Assembly: GCA_017561935.1 (NCBI GenBank)
Contig: JAFZBE010000012.1
Span: 1 to 64,000 of the forward strand
Direction: 5' to 3'
Origin: Bacteroidales bacterium
GTDB lineage: Bacteria; Bacteroidota; Bacteroidia; Bacteroidales; UBA3663
DNA length: 64,000 bases
Numbering within the stretch: the stretch's first letter is position 1; each line of letters starts with the position of its first letter. Below the pieces are notes generated by a model. That model was not told the origin of the DNA. It ran no database searches and saw only the letters and a program-made list of their open reading frames with translations. The position numbers were made by a program, and so were the translations under genes. Of the stretch, positions 57,770 through 64,000 are shown one piece after another.

Positions 57770-59278
57770 ATGAAAACAAGTAGTGTCTTAAAGCTCTTAG
57801 GAGCGATGGTTGTTGTGAGCGGAGTAACTGCAGCAGCTACATTTAAGGTAATGGAGGGCAGGATGGTTGGTAACCTTGCCCAAGAGAATAGTTCGATATC
57901 CCTTACACCCACGGGATTCTTCACCACTTCTACAGCTTCGGTGACCGACAATGACTTCACACGTGCTGCCGAGAAGACGGTCAATGCCGTGGTGGGTATC
58001 ACCAACAAGCAGGTACGTCAGGCCCAGTCGTTTGGCGGCATGAATGATCCCTTCTTCGACTTCTTCTTCGGCCAGCGCGGCCCGCGCCAGCAGGAACCAC
58101 AGTCGAGCGATCCCACGCCTGTGGGAGCCGGTTCGGGTGTCATCATCTCGAGCGACGGATACATTGTCACCAATAATCATGTGGTTGACAAGGCTGATGA
58201 ACTGACTGTGACGCTCAACGACCGCCGTCAGTTCACCGCTACCCTCGTGGGCACCGACCCCACCACCGACATTGCCCTGCTCAAGATCGATGCCAAGGAT
58301 CTTCCCACTATTCCGATGGGACAGAGTGATGCACTCAAGGTGGGAGAGTGGGTTCTTGCCGTCGGCAATCCCTTCAACCTCACCAGCACCGTGACAGCGG
58401 GTATCGTCAGCGCCAAGGCACGCAGCATCAGCGTGGGCAGCAGCAAGCTCGGCATCGAGAGTTTCATCCAGACCGATGCTGCCGTCAATCCTGGTAACTC
58501 GGGTGGTGCACTCGTCAATACGGCAGGTGAACTCGTCGGCATCAATACTGCCATCTATTCGCAGACGGGCAACTACGCCGGCTACTCTTTTGCTGTACCA
58601 TCGAGCATCGTGAGCAAGGTGGTGACCGACCTGAAGCAGTATGGTACTGTGCAGCGCGCATTGCTCGGCATCATCGGTGGCGATGTGAATGCGGATGTTG
58701 TGGAACAAAAGGATTTGAAGGTCAATGAGGGTGTTTATGTTGATCAAGTGGCTGATGAAGGCGGCGCTGCCGAGGCAGGCATCAAGCCAGGAGATGTCAT
58801 CACATCGGTCAACGGTACCACTATCAACACCATGGCTCAGCTCCAAGGAGAGATTGCTCGCTATCGTCCAGGCGATAAGGTCAAGGTTGTAGTTGATCGT
58901 AAGGGTGACAAGAAGAACTTCACCGTGACGCTGAAGAACACCAAGGGTAACACCGACGTGATTCAGACAAAGGGCATCGACAAGTTGGGTGCAACGTTCA
59001 AGAACCTCAGCGATGCCGAACTCATCCGCTACGGTGTGCGCACGGGCGTTCAGATCTCTAAACTCGAGACCAACGGTCTCTTCTATCGTGCCGGTCTTCG
59101 CGAGAAGATGGTCATCATCAAGATCAATGACCAGGCTGTGAAGAGTGACAAGGACATCGAGAACATCTTCAACCAGCTTACCACCAAGCGTTCGGCTGAT
59201 CAAGATCCGGTGATGTTCATCGCCGCTGTGACTGCCCAAGGTCGTGTCGGCTACTTCGCTGTCGATCTTTCGAAGTAA
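57770..59278 (+). CDS. degP: HtrA/DegP-type periplasmic serine protease
   Basis: 502 residues with an N-terminal signal/anchor (7-24). The catalytic triad is His137 (TNNHVVD), Asp167 (TTDIALLK) and Ser244 (PGNSGGALV). Two PDZ domains follow (about 300-385, with DEGGAAEAGIKPGDVITSVNG, and about 410-500). Do-type proteases degrade or refold damaged envelope proteins. A short Phe-rich loop (90-105) precedes the protease domain, as in DegP loop LA. It ends at a strong bidirectional hairpin. Confidence 0.94.
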   Translation: MKTSSVLKLLGAMVVVSGVTAAATFKVMEGRMVGNLAQENSSISLTPTGFFTTSTASVTDNDFTRAAEKTVNAVVGITNKQVRQAQSFGGMNDPFFDFFFGQRGPRQQEPQSSDPTPVGAGSGVIISSDGYIVTNNHVVDKADELTVTLNDRRQFTATLVGTDPTTDIALLKIDAKDLPTIPMGQSDALKVGEWVLAVGNPFNLTSTVTAGIVSAKARSISVGSSKLGIESFIQTDAAVNPGNSGGALVNTAGELVGINTAIYSQTGNYAGYSFAVPSSIVSKVVTDLKQYGTVQRALLGIIGGDVNADVVEQKDLKVNEGVYVDQVADEGGAAEAGIKPGDVITSVNGTTINTMAQLQGEIARYRPGDKVKVVVDRKGDKKNFTVTLKNTKGNTDVIQTKGIDKLGATFKNLSDAELIRYGVRTGVQISKLETNGLFYRAGLREKMVIIKINDQAVKSDKDIENIFNQLTTKRSADQDPVMFIAAVTAQGRVGYFAVDLSK

Positions 59279-59292
59279 TTGCTCTTTGATAT

Positions 59293-59334
59293 GATTTGGG
59301 GGCGTATCACAATTGCGTGATACGCCCCCAAATC
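59293..59334. terminator. Bidirectional terminator between the protease and DUF4919 genes
   Basis: GATTTGGGGGCGTATCAC (59293-59310) and its exact inverse (59317-59334) form a perfect 18-bp stem with a 6-nt loop, followed by TTTT on the plus strand. Confidence 0.92.
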
Positions 59335-59353
59335 TTTTCCAGATTGTCAGCCC

Positions 59354-60064
59354 TTATTCATACTTTTTCCGATAAGCCTGGCGGCAGGCGCCGAAGTTGA
59401 AGAAGACGCCTCTCACGTCTTCAGCATTGGGTTGCACTTTCAGATATTCGACGTTGTCGTTACACAGCGAATCAGACTCAATCTGCAAGCCAAGGCGGTT
59501 AAGCACTTCGTATTCATGTTCAAGGTTGATGACGTGGATGGCATCTTCCACGTCGGTGCCATCGCCGCTCGACACGATGGCGTCGAGCAGGGCATCCTGC
59601 TTGTTGTTCCAAAGCGTGTGGCTCACCGTGTCCTTCAGCTGGAGGTATGAGAATGCAAGTGTCGAGATGGCGAGCAGGTCGAAGGGATCGTCCTCCAGTG
59701 CCGATTGTGCCACCTTGATGGCCTCGGTGCAGGAAGTCTTGCTACCATTTGTGCTCACCAGTTCGCGTCGTACCTCGAAGAGTTTCTCTCTTTCCTTCTG
59801 ATAGGGGACAAAGTCCTCCTGGAGGGTGTAGCCATAGTAGAGGCATCGATACTGCTCGAGGGTGAGCGTCGTATCGTTCTCCAAATAACGCTTCATGAGC
59901 AGTGGATAGTAGTTCGGGCTCTTGCTGTTCTGTATCGATGTGCGTATCTCGCGATAATTGGGCGCGACGACCTCTTGTGCCGACATGTGCCCTGCCAGCA
60001 TGGTCAGCGCAATCGATGCAATTCCTATCTTGTTTAAAATATTCATCTTTATATTATTCTTCAC
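59354..60064 (-). CDS. DUF4919 secreted protein
   Basis: 236 residues from the first ATG; the internal ATG at 60046 (MNILNKIGIASIALTMLAG) gives a neater signal peptide. The mature protein has the family blocks NYREIRTSIQNSKSPNYYP and LTLEQYRCLYYGY and ends GVFFNFGACRQAYRKKYE. The function is unknown. It is downstream of an unusual array of 29-bp repeats and an 18-bp palindrome on its own 5' side. Confidence 0.85.
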   Translation of the reverse strand: MKNNIKMNILNKIGIASIALTMLAGHMSAQEVVAPNYREIRTSIQNSKSPNYYPLLMKRYLENDTTLTLEQYRCLYYGYTLQEDFVPYQKEREKLFEVRRELVSTNGSKTSCTEAIKVAQSALEDDPFDLLAISTLAFSYLQLKDTVSHTLWNNKQDALLDAIVSSGDGTDVEDAIHVINLEHEYEVLNRLGLQIESDSLCNDNVEYLKVQPNAEDVRGVFFNFGACRQAYRKKYE

Positions 60065-60082
60065 GCAGTTCGGTATTACGTT

Positions 60083-60100
60083 ATACCGGAATTCCGGTAT
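60083..60100. repeat. Perfect 18-bp palindrome ATACCGGAATTCCGGTAT
   Basis: It lies 18 bp before the ATG at 60064 of the DUF4919 gene, on that gene's 5' side. A further CGGTAT at 60071-60076 forms an inverted pair with ATACCG at 60083-60088, so two overlapping hairpins or operator sites are possible. Confidence 0.85.
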
Positions 60101-60117
60101 TCTGGACCCAACAACCC

Positions 60118-60240
60118 CTTCGAACCTTTCTTAACCCCTCTTAACCCTTCGAACCTTTCTTAACCCCTCTTAACCCTTCGAACCTTTCTTAACCCCTCTT
60201 AACCCTTCGAACCTTTCTTAACCCCTCTTAACCCTTCGAA
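60118..60240. repeat. 29-bp tandem repeat, four full units
   Basis: CGAACC recurs at 60121, 60150, 60179, 60208 and 60237 with an exact 29-bp period; the unit is TTCGAACCTTTCTTAACC followed by CCTCTTAACCC. It begins just after the palindrome and ends a few bases before the dnaB stop codon (60246). Confidence 0.93.
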
Positions 60241-60245
60241 CCTAT

Positions 60246-61829
60246 TCAGAACGGCGCATCGCCCGGTTCTGGGGCGCCTATACCACTTGCTGGCGCTTCG
60301 AAGCCGTTGGGCTGTTGCGACATGTCGGGCGTTGGTTCATTGTCCAAGCGCGAAGACAGTTCATTGCCTCCACCGCTCCATGCAGTGAGGGTGGAGGAGA
60401 TGCTCGAATCCTCGTCCATGTTTTGGAAACGCACGAACTCGCCGCGGAACTTCAGACGGATGTCTCCCACCGAACCGCTACGATGCTTGGCGATGATGAT
60501 TTCGGCCACGCCGCGCAGATCGTTGCCTTTCTCGTCCTCGTAAATCTTGTAGTATTCCGGACGGTGGATAAAGCACACCATGTCGGCATCCTGTTCGATG
60601 GCGCCCGACTCACGGAGGTCGGCGAGCTGAGGTCGCTTGCCTTCGCCTTGACGAGTCTCGACACCACGGTTGAGCTGCGACAACGCAATAATCGGAATGT
60701 CGAGTTCCTTGGCCAGACCTTTCAGCGAACGTGAGATGGTGGAGACCTCCTGCTCGCGTGAGCCAAACTGCATGCCGGCGGCCGTCATCAGCTGCAGGTA
60801 GTCGATCATGATGACTTTGACACCATGTTCGCGCACTAATCGGCGTGCCTTGGTGCGCAGTTCGAAGACCGAAAGTCCTGGGGTGTCATCCACGTAGATG
60901 GGTGCTCCTTGCAACTGGGTGATGCGTGTGGTCAGTTTGGTCCACTCTTCGCTGGTCAGTCTTCCGCTCTTCACCTTCTCGCCTGAGATTTCGCAGACGT
61001 TTTGCAACAGACGGTTGACGAGCTGCAGGTTACTCATCTCCAAGCTGAACATACCCACGGGGATGTTGTAGTTCACTGCCATGTTCTTCACCATCGAGAG
61101 CACAAGTGCCGTCTTACCCATCGCAGGACGAGCGGCGATGATCACCAGGTCGGTGTTCTGCCAGCCCGAAGTGATCTTGTCGAGGTCATGGAAGCCCGAA
61201 GGCAGGCCCGACAAGCCGTCGTCGCGGTTCGAGGCCTGTTCGATCTTCTTGAGCGCATCCTGTATCACTGGGTCGATTTGGATGACGTCCTTCTTGATGT
61301 TGTGCTGCGAGAGTTGGAACAGTTCGCCTTCGGCAGTTTGCATCAATGCGTCGATGTCGGTTGTTTCGTCGAAGGCTTCCGTCTCGAGTTTGCCGGCATA
61401 GTTGATCAGCTGACGCGCCAGCGACTTCTGGGCGATGATCTTCGCATGATACTCGATGTTGGCTGCCGAGCCCACCTTGCCCGTCAGGGTGGCGATGTAG
61501 TAAGCGCCGCCCACTTCGTTGATCACGCCATTGCGCTGCAGGCGGTTGGTCACCGTCAGCATATCGATAGGCTCCTGGTTGAATGCCAGTTCCTGGATGG
61601 CGGCGAAAATCAGCTGGTGCTTGTGGTCGTAGAACGATTCGGGTTTGAGCAGGTCGGAGATGACCGAATAGGCATCCTTTTCGAGCATGAGGGCACCCAG
61701 CACAGCCTCCTCGACATCGATAGCCTGAGGCTGTACCTTACCCAGCGCAGGCTGTTGCGGAGCCTGAGCTCTTGAGGTGCGGCGGTTCGGAGTGGGTCCG
61801 CCGTTATTGTTGAAGTTGTTGGCAGGCAT
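60246..61829 (-). CDS. dnaB: Replicative DNA helicase DnaB
   Basis: 527 residues. After a Pro/Gln/Asn-rich N-terminal 35 residues comes the DnaB N-domain (AVLGALMLEKDAYSVISDLL), then a linker and the RecA-like motor with Walker A AARPAMGKTA (232-241), Walker B VIMIDYLQLM and the LRESGAIEQDADMV motif. The hexamer unwinds the fork with DnaA/DnaC-type loading. It starts 3 bp after the zinc-ribbon gene's stop, so the two form an operon. Confidence 0.95.
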   Translation of the reverse strand: MPANNFNNNGGPTPNRRTSRAQAPQQPALGKVQPQAIDVEEAVLGALMLEKDAYSVISDLLKPESFYDHKHQLIFAAIQELAFNQEPIDMLTVTNRLQRNGVINEVGGAYYIATLTGKVGSAANIEYHAKIIAQKSLARQLINYAGKLETEAFDETTDIDALMQTAEGELFQLSQHNIKKDVIQIDPVIQDALKKIEQASNRDDGLSGLPSGFHDLDKITSGWQNTDLVIIAARPAMGKTALVLSMVKNMAVNYNIPVGMFSLEMSNLQLVNRLLQNVCEISGEKVKSGRLTSEEWTKLTTRITQLQGAPIYVDDTPGLSVFELRTKARRLVREHGVKVIMIDYLQLMTAAGMQFGSREQEVSTISRSLKGLAKELDIPIIALSQLNRGVETRQGEGKRPQLADLRESGAIEQDADMVCFIHRPEYYKIYEDEKGNDLRGVAEIIIAKHRSGSVGDIRLKFRGEFVRFQNMDEDSSISSTLTAWSGGGNELSSRLDNEPTPDMSQQPNGFEAPASGIGAPEPGDAPF

Positions 61830-61832
61830 GGA

Positions 61833-62624
61833 TTAGAGGTTTGCCAGGAGGCCCTTCTTGCGACGACGCATCTCGTTCTGGTTGGCAAGATCCTCATCAA
61901 TAAGGATACGGCCGCAGTACTCGCAGGTGATGATCTTCTTGCGGAGCTTCACGTCGATCTGTCGCTGTGGGGTTACCTTGTTGAAGCAGCCCGAGCACGA
62001 CTCGCGCTCGATGGGCACGATGGCCAGACCGTTGTGTGCCTTGCGATGAATACGCTGGAACATTGTCATCAGGTTCTTGTCGGTCATCGAGTTCTCGATC
62101 TTCTTGGCCTTCTCGCGCATCACCTCTTCCTCGTTACGGGTCTCGGCGATGATTTCGTCCAGTTCGCCCTTCTTGGTCTCCAGGTCACCACGACGCTCCT
62201 CCACTTCCTTGCGGCAGTTGGCTTCTCTCTCTTCAAATAGGGCAATCTGGTCGAGGTTCTCGCGAATACGCTTGTTTGCCAGCTCGATTTCCAGACCCTG
62301 GTACTCGATCTCCTTGGTCAGGAACTCATACTGTTTGTTGTTCTGCACGTCATCCTGCTGGCGGGTGTACTGGTCAATCAGCTGTTCAGCCTCGGAAATC
62401 TTCTCCTGCATATCCTGGATCTTGTGGTGGCAGGCTTCGATGTCCTCGCGGAACTTGTTGATACGGGCGTTCAGGTCTTCTACTTCGCGCTCCATGTCCT
62501 CCACTTCCTGGGGCAGTTCGCCGCGCAGGCCCTTGATACGGTCGATTTCCGATACATAAAGCTGCAACTTGTAAAGGTTGGCAAGCTTCTCTTCTACTGA
62601 AAGTTCTTTTTCAATCTTTGGCAT
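61833..62624 (-). CDS. Coiled-coil protein with C4 zinc ribbon (CdsZ/DUF164 type)
   Basis: 263 residues. About 10-180 is a long charged coiled coil (EEVEDMEREVEDLNARI); about 200-250 holds a zinc ribbon with CSGC and, after a short strand, CEYCGRIL. The C-terminal end is basic (MRRRKKGLLANL). The family is widespread in Bacteroidetes; it is thought to be nucleic-acid or ribosome associated, but its role is unclear. It precedes dnaB and is near a Nif3-like gene, as in many relatives. Confidence 0.87.
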   Translation of the reverse strand: MPKIEKELSVEEKLANLYKLQLYVSEIDRIKGLRGELPQEVEDMEREVEDLNARINKFREDIEACHHKIQDMQEKISEAEQLIDQYTRQQDDVQNNKQYEFLTKEIEYQGLEIELANKRIRENLDQIALFEEREANCRKEVEERRGDLETKKGELDEIIAETRNEEEVMREKAKKIENSMTDKNLMTMFQRIHRKAHNGLAIVPIERESCSGCFNKVTPQRQIDVKLRKKIITCEYCGRILIDEDLANQNEMRRRKKGLLANL

Positions 62625-62635
62625 AATAATATGAA

Positions 62636-62666
62636 ATTAACAATTAACAATTAATAATTAACAATT
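62636..62666. repeat. AT-rich TTAACAATTAA repeat, second copy
   Basis: ATTAACAATTAACAATTAAT and following bases match the array at 9576. It lies in the leader of the zinc-ribbon/dnaB operon. Confidence 0.8.
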
Positions 62667-62719
62667 TTGTTTTGGAACACAAAAAAGCCATATACCCGTC
62701 TTTTTTGGTCTAACCTATT

Positions 62720-62745
62720 GGTCATGACACGATTTTGTCATAACC
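62720..62745 (-). other. Leader hairpin of the zinc-ribbon/dnaB operon
   Basis: GGTCATGACA (62720-62729) pairs with TGTCATAACC (62736-62745) with one exception, in the roughly 200-nt leader. The 365-bp gap 62625-62989 otherwise holds the AT-rich repeat and two promoters. Confidence 0.45.
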
Positions 62746-62828
62746 CCTGGTCACCATTCCCATTCGGCCGAGTGAATCAGACCGCTTGGGCGGACGTTTA
62801 TATAGCATCTTTTGTCTTTTAGCGGTTG

Positions 62829-62859
62829 CAAAGATAGGAAAAAAACGCCGAAATACCAA
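62829..62859 (-). promoter_or_regulatory. Promoter of the zinc-ribbon/dnaB operon
   Basis: Minus-strand TTG (complement of 62857-62859) and TATCTTTG (complement of 62829-62836), 20 bp apart; leader about 200 nt. Confidence 0.7.
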
Positions 62860-62885
62860 ATTTTTTTGTCGTTTTATAGTTTTTT

Positions 62886-62917
62886 TTTGCAAATAACGAA
62901 AAAATCTCATAATTTTG
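62886..62917 (+). promoter_or_regulatory. Promoter of the DUF3078 gene
   Basis: TTTG at 62886-62889 and TAATTTTG at 62910-62917, 20 bp apart. Confidence 0.65.
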
Positions 62918-62989
62918 CGTTTGGTATTTGACAAAACCTCATGTATCATCACTCAAGTCTCAAAACTCATAACTTAAAACTATAGTAAT

Positions 62990-63934
62990 ATGAAAAAACT
63001 TATCCTTTCCACCATCCTTTTTTCGATGGCAGTCACCAGCGTAATGGCAGAAGATGCTGCCGATGCCGATAAGCGTTGGACCAAGTCGGGCAATGCTAGC
63101 TTGCAATTCACCCAAGGCTATATCTCGAAGAACTGGTACAAGGGTGGCGTGTCAAGCTTTGCCTTACTCGGTACAGCCGATTACACCTTTAACTACAAGT
63201 ATGAGAAATTCGCCTGGGATAATGCTATCGAGGCCAAGCTCGGTTTTGTGAACGCCAGCAGCCAGTACCGCACGTTCATCACCAACAACGACATTCTCAA
63301 GTGGACCTCCAAACTCGGTTATCAGGCCACCGAGCATTGGTACTACACCTTGCAAGGCATCGCTCAGACACAGTTCTGCACCGGCTGGCAGGAGGTAGGC
63401 GAAGATGTGGTCGAGGTTTCAAAGTTCCTTAACCCAGGTACCGTCAACATTTCTGTCGGTATGGACTGGAAGAAGGAGACCGAAAAGGTCAAGGCTTCGC
63501 TCTATATGTCGCCCTTCGGCTACAACCTCAAGTTTGTCAGCGACCCGCGTCGTCACTTTGATGCCGACGGCATCTGGCATGAGGGCCGCATCGATGGTAC
63601 GCAGTTCGGTCTGCACCCTGGAGACTTCAACCTTTATGACTTCGGTGTTGGTGCCAAGGCTACCCTCGAGTACAAGGTCAGCAAGTATCTGACCTGGACC
63701 AGCCAGGCCACCTACTATTCTCCTCTCTGGAACTGTGGCAAGTACAAGGACAATGTTTATACCGAGGTCGATTGGGAGAACACCTTCGACATGCCACTCA
63801 ACAAGTACTTCTCGACCAAGCTCTATACTCACCTTCGTTTCGACGACGCCGTAGGTCCTGCCAACAAGGGTGAAGGCTGGGGTTACTTCCAGTTCACTGA
63901 GCTCCTCAGCTTCGGTCTTTCATATAAGTGGTAA
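62990..63934 (+). CDS. DUF3078 outer-membrane protein
   Basis: 314 residues with a signal peptide (MKKLILSTILFSMAVTSVMA). The mature part begins KRWTKSGNASLQFTQGYISKNWYKGG, the DUF3078 motif, and continues in paired beta strands (FKGVSSFALLGTADY-like) to an aromatic last residue (SFGLSYKW). The family is a Bacteroidetes barrel of unknown function. The next gene, a Nif3-like protein, starts 4 bp after the stop. Confidence 0.9.
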   Translation: MKKLILSTILFSMAVTSVMAEDAADADKRWTKSGNASLQFTQGYISKNWYKGGVSSFALLGTADYTFNYKYEKFAWDNAIEAKLGFVNASSQYRTFITNNDILKWTSKLGYQATEHWYYTLQGIAQTQFCTGWQEVGEDVVEVSKFLNPGTVNISVGMDWKKETEKVKASLYMSPFGYNLKFVSDPRRHFDADGIWHEGRIDGTQFGLHPGDFNLYDFGVGAKATLEYKVSKYLTWTSQATYYSPLWNCGKYKDNVYTEVDWENTFDMPLNKYFSTKLYTHLRFDDAVGPANKGEGWGYFQFTELLSFGLSYKW

Positions 63935-63938
63935 ATAA

Positions 63939-64000
63939 ATGAATCTCCACGATATCGCCTGCGCTATCGAGGCCATTGCGCCACGAGAACTGCAGGAATC
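63939..64000 (+). CDS. Nif3-like dinuclear metal protein, N-terminal part
   Basis: Only 20 codons lie before the window end: it begins MNLHDIACAIEAIAPRELQE, the start typical of Nif3/YbgI (GTP cyclohydrolase I type 2) proteins, which bind two metals at the hexamer. The pairing with a zinc-ribbon coiled-coil gene nearby is common in Bacteroidetes and supports the call. The rest is outside. Confidence 0.65.
   Translation, partial: MNLHDIACAIEAIAPRELQE

Noticed and set aside
57797..59239. 480-residue frame opposite the HtrA-type gene
   Set aside because: It is antisense to a protease with an intact catalytic triad.
60118..60240. CRISPR-like array near dnaB
   Set aside because: The 29-bp units touch each other; there are no spacers.

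Overview
The window looks like a chromosomal segment of a Bacteroidales bacterium, most likely Prevotellaceae. The evidence is the repeated Bacteroidetes promoter pattern (TTG or TTTG about 20 bp before TAnnTTTG), the lack of strong Shine-Dalgarno sites, and family-typical sets such as bamD-rpoZ-DUF4293, the three-gene sodium-pumping decarboxylase operon, the GH3/beta-lactamase fusion, PadR-PspC/GIN, DUF3078 and DUF4919. Most of it is ordinary core genome. No prophage, insertion sequence, CRISPR array, tRNA or conjugative element was seen.

Layout. 1-3,000: the 5S gene closing an rRNA operon, then a lipoprotein-anchored TPR/HTH regulator and a small anchored protein. 3,000-3,930: an accessory patch with a strong hairpin, a 42-bp minisatellite, an inverted repeat and a 28-residue membrane microprotein with its own promoter and terminator. 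4,000-6,860: secreted esterase and the bamD-rpoZ-DUF4293 operon. 6,870-16,920 (minus strand): carboxynorspermidine synthase, oadGAB, GH3-beta-lactamase, UshA-type nucleotidase, recO. 17,000-21,035: rpsT with a long foldable leader, gyrB preceded by a 20-nt alternating pyrimidine-purine tract, tig. 21,150-26,565 (minus): UvrD-type helicase, FadL-type porin, a Trp/Tyr- then Gly-rich secreted protein. 26,800-32,365: prmA, rimM, PspC/GIN-PadR, lemA and its unknown partner. 32,450-44,300: carbohydrate genes (GH2, GH78, GH141-like beta-helix, exported YhcH protein, lactaldehyde reductase FucO) interleaved with YjdF, an ACT-domain protein and a divergent NAD+-dependent DNA ligase. 44,360-47,700: XRE regulator plus PP2C-like protein, plsC, two envelope proteins. 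47,760-57,560: purB, a pseudouridine synthase with a long disordered N-terminus, asnS, leuS, a TPR protein and rnpB. 57,770-64,000: HtrA protease, DUF4919, dnaB, zinc-ribbon coiled-coil protein, DUF3078 and the start of a Nif3-like gene.

How the genes work together. Most genes serve translation (rpsT, prmA, rimM, rluB, asnS, leuS, rnpB), replication and repair (gyrB, dnaB, uvrD/pcrA, recO, ligA) and the envelope (bamD, HtrA, FadL, plsC). GH78, the GH141-like protein and GH2 suggest release of rhamnose, perhaps fucose, and uronate or galactose from plant glycans; FucO would reduce the L-lactaldehyde from deoxysugar breakdown. Convergent gene pairs are usually separated by one perfect, probably bidirectional hairpin.

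The least explained elements are the 42-bp array, the microprotein, the rpsT leader, the 29-bp array with an 18-bp palindrome before the DUF4919 gene, the 9-bp TCTAGATTN repeats that also occur inside the GH78 gene, and the coupled PP2C-like/XRE pair.
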